From NCBI GenBank assembly GCA_019454625.1, contig JACFNY010000126.1:1-6373 (forward strand): a stretch of DNA of 6,373 nucleotides. The letters run 5' to 3'. Made by a program: the position numbers and the translations under genes. Below the pieces are notes generated by a model, which was given only the letters and a program-made list of their open reading frames with translations, searched no databases and was not told the origin of the DNA. This DNA comes from Sphingomonadaceae bacterium (GTDB lineage: Bacteria; Pseudomonadota; Alphaproteobacteria; Sphingomonadales; Sphingomonadaceae). This document shows positions 5,719 through 6,373 of this stretch, one piece after another. Within the stretch, counting starts at the first letter, position 1, and every line of letters starts with the position of its first letter.

Positions 5719-6371
5719 CGACGCCTCCGCACACTTCGCGCCCGCACGATCCGCCCGCGCGGATCGGTAAGGCTGGGTATCAACTCATGTTCGAAAACGA
5801 AGCGGCGCCGGGCTTCGGCAAGCTCGTCCTCGACCGCCGCGCCTTTGAGCAGCAGCCATGTGCAGGACTTTGCCGCATAGGGTTCGCCCCAGTCAAACAG
5901 CTTCGCGAGCGGAGCGCAGGCGCGGGCGGTGATGTAGTCGAACTTGACGGCGGCGAGCGATTCCACGCGTTGATTCAATATCTTGACACCTGGGCCCAGT
6001 CCGAGCGCGTCGCGCACGGTTTCGAGGAACAATGTCTTTTTGCGAATCGAATCGACGAGCGTGACCGAATCACGCGTGAGCAGCGCGATGACCATGCCGG
6101 GAAAGCCCGCGCCGCTTCCGATGTCGAGCCATGTCGGCCAATGCGCCGCGCCTTCGCGGTCGGCGAGGCGGAGCAATTGCGCCGAATCGGCGAAATGGCG
6201 GACCCAGACGTGGGGAAGCGTCGCCGGGCCGACAAGATTGAACTTCACCTGCCACTCCGCGAGCAGCGCGGCATAGGTATCGAGCTTCGCCAATGTTTCA
6301 CGTGAAACATCGAACGTCGCCGCGAACCACTCGCGTCCGTCCTCCGGACGCTCAGGCGGCGCGTTTGACAT
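5715..6371 (-). CDS. rsmG: 16S rRNA (guanine-N7)-methyltransferase RsmG (GidB)
   Basis: The 218-residue product has the normal RsmG length. DVSRET (21-26) and EWQVKFNLVG (39-48) form the conserved N-terminal region. LDIGSGAGFPG (82-92) is the SAM-binding loop of the Rossmann-like fold, and LVDSIRKKTLFL (105-116) supplies the acidic residue that contacts SAM. ITARACAPL (147-155) and LLLKG (173-177) complete the core; the tail ends in an Arg run. The enzyme methylates N7 of G527 (E. coli numbering) in 16S rRNA; loss is known to give low-level streptomycin resistance in several bacteria. The ATG lies 2 nt from the right edge, so its ribosome binding site is not visible. Its stop overlaps parA by 4 nt. 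mnmG is the expected neighbour upstream. A perfect parS is embedded in the N-terminal codons. Confidence 0.96.
   Translation of the reverse strand: MSNAPPERPEDGREWFAATFDVSRETLAKLDTYAALLAEWQVKFNLVGPATLPHVWVRHFADSAQLLRLADREGAAHWPTWLDIGSGAGFPGMVIALLTRDSVTLVDSIRKKTLFLETVRDALGLGPGVKILNQRVESLAAVKFDYITARACAPLAKLFDWGEPYAAKSCTWLLLKGAAVEDELAEARRRFVFEHELIPSLTDPRGRIVRARSVRRRR
5724..5728 (-). promoter_or_regulatory. Ribosome binding site of parA inside rsmG
   Basis: On the minus strand GGAGG lies 5 nt before the GTG start of parA. It is formed by Arg codons (CGG AGG) near the end of rsmG, and it supports the GTG start. Confidence 0.75.
6294..6309. other. parS: parS centromere site, ParB binding
   Basis: TGTTTCACGTGAAACA is a perfect 16-bp palindrome identical to the conserved bacterial chromosomal parS consensus (TGTTNCACGTGAAACA class). 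Symmetry extends one base each side, to 18 bp (6293-6310). On the minus strand it is read within rsmG as part of the codons for Asp-Val-Ser-Arg-Glu-Thr, so the binding site and a conserved protein motif share the same bases. It lies about 1.4 kb upstream of parB, as expected for an origin-proximal loading site. I found no second good match in the window. Confidence 0.96.
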
Positions 6372-6373
6372 GG

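Noticed and set aside
4951..5880. 309-codon open frame on the plus strand opposite parA and the end of rsmG
   Set aside because: It is a shadow of two well-supported genes, with Arg/Ala/Asp-rich composition and no family features.
5983..6010. TTGACA on the plus strand as an antisense promoter within rsmG
   Set aside because: No plausible -10 hexamer lies 16-18 nt downstream; the match is a chance product of coding sequence.

Overview
The window is GC-rich, compactly coding bacterial chromosomal DNA with strong G/C preference at third codon positions. The gene order rsmG-parA-parB, the protein sequences and the GC-rich codon use point to an alphaproteobacterium, possibly a sphingomonad. The class is an inference from gene order and recalled family sequences; the order-level guess is weaker.

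The right half (4001-6371, minus strand) is the classical origin-proximal segregation block. rsmG (16S rRNA m7G methyltransferase) overlaps parA by 4 nt, and parB follows parA after 20 nt. A perfect 16-bp parS site, TGTTTCACGTGAAACA, lies inside the 5' part of rsmG. There it encodes part of the DVSRET residues. All parts of a ParABS system are therefore present: ATPase, CTP-dependent clamp and centromere. The replication origin is probably nearby, and mnmG is expected just beyond the right edge.

The left half is on the plus strand. It starts inside an amidohydrolase of the N-acyl-D-amino-acid deacylase type that lacks its N-terminal part. A 48-nt gap holding an 18-bp near-perfect inverted repeat follows. 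Next comes a tight run of four genes: a LemA-family lipoprotein, a secreted TPM-domain protein with a Gly-rich tail (2-nt gap), a membrane TPM-domain protein (1-nt overlap), and mscL (18-nt gap). The run looks like one transcription unit and ends at a strong hairpin terminator, shared or nearly shared with the convergent parB.

Most of the window is housekeeping DNA. The least understood part is the LemA/TPM/TPM/MscL envelope operon. I saw no tRNA, rRNA, CRISPR array, insertion sequence or phage gene, and no gene-free stretch over 300 bases.
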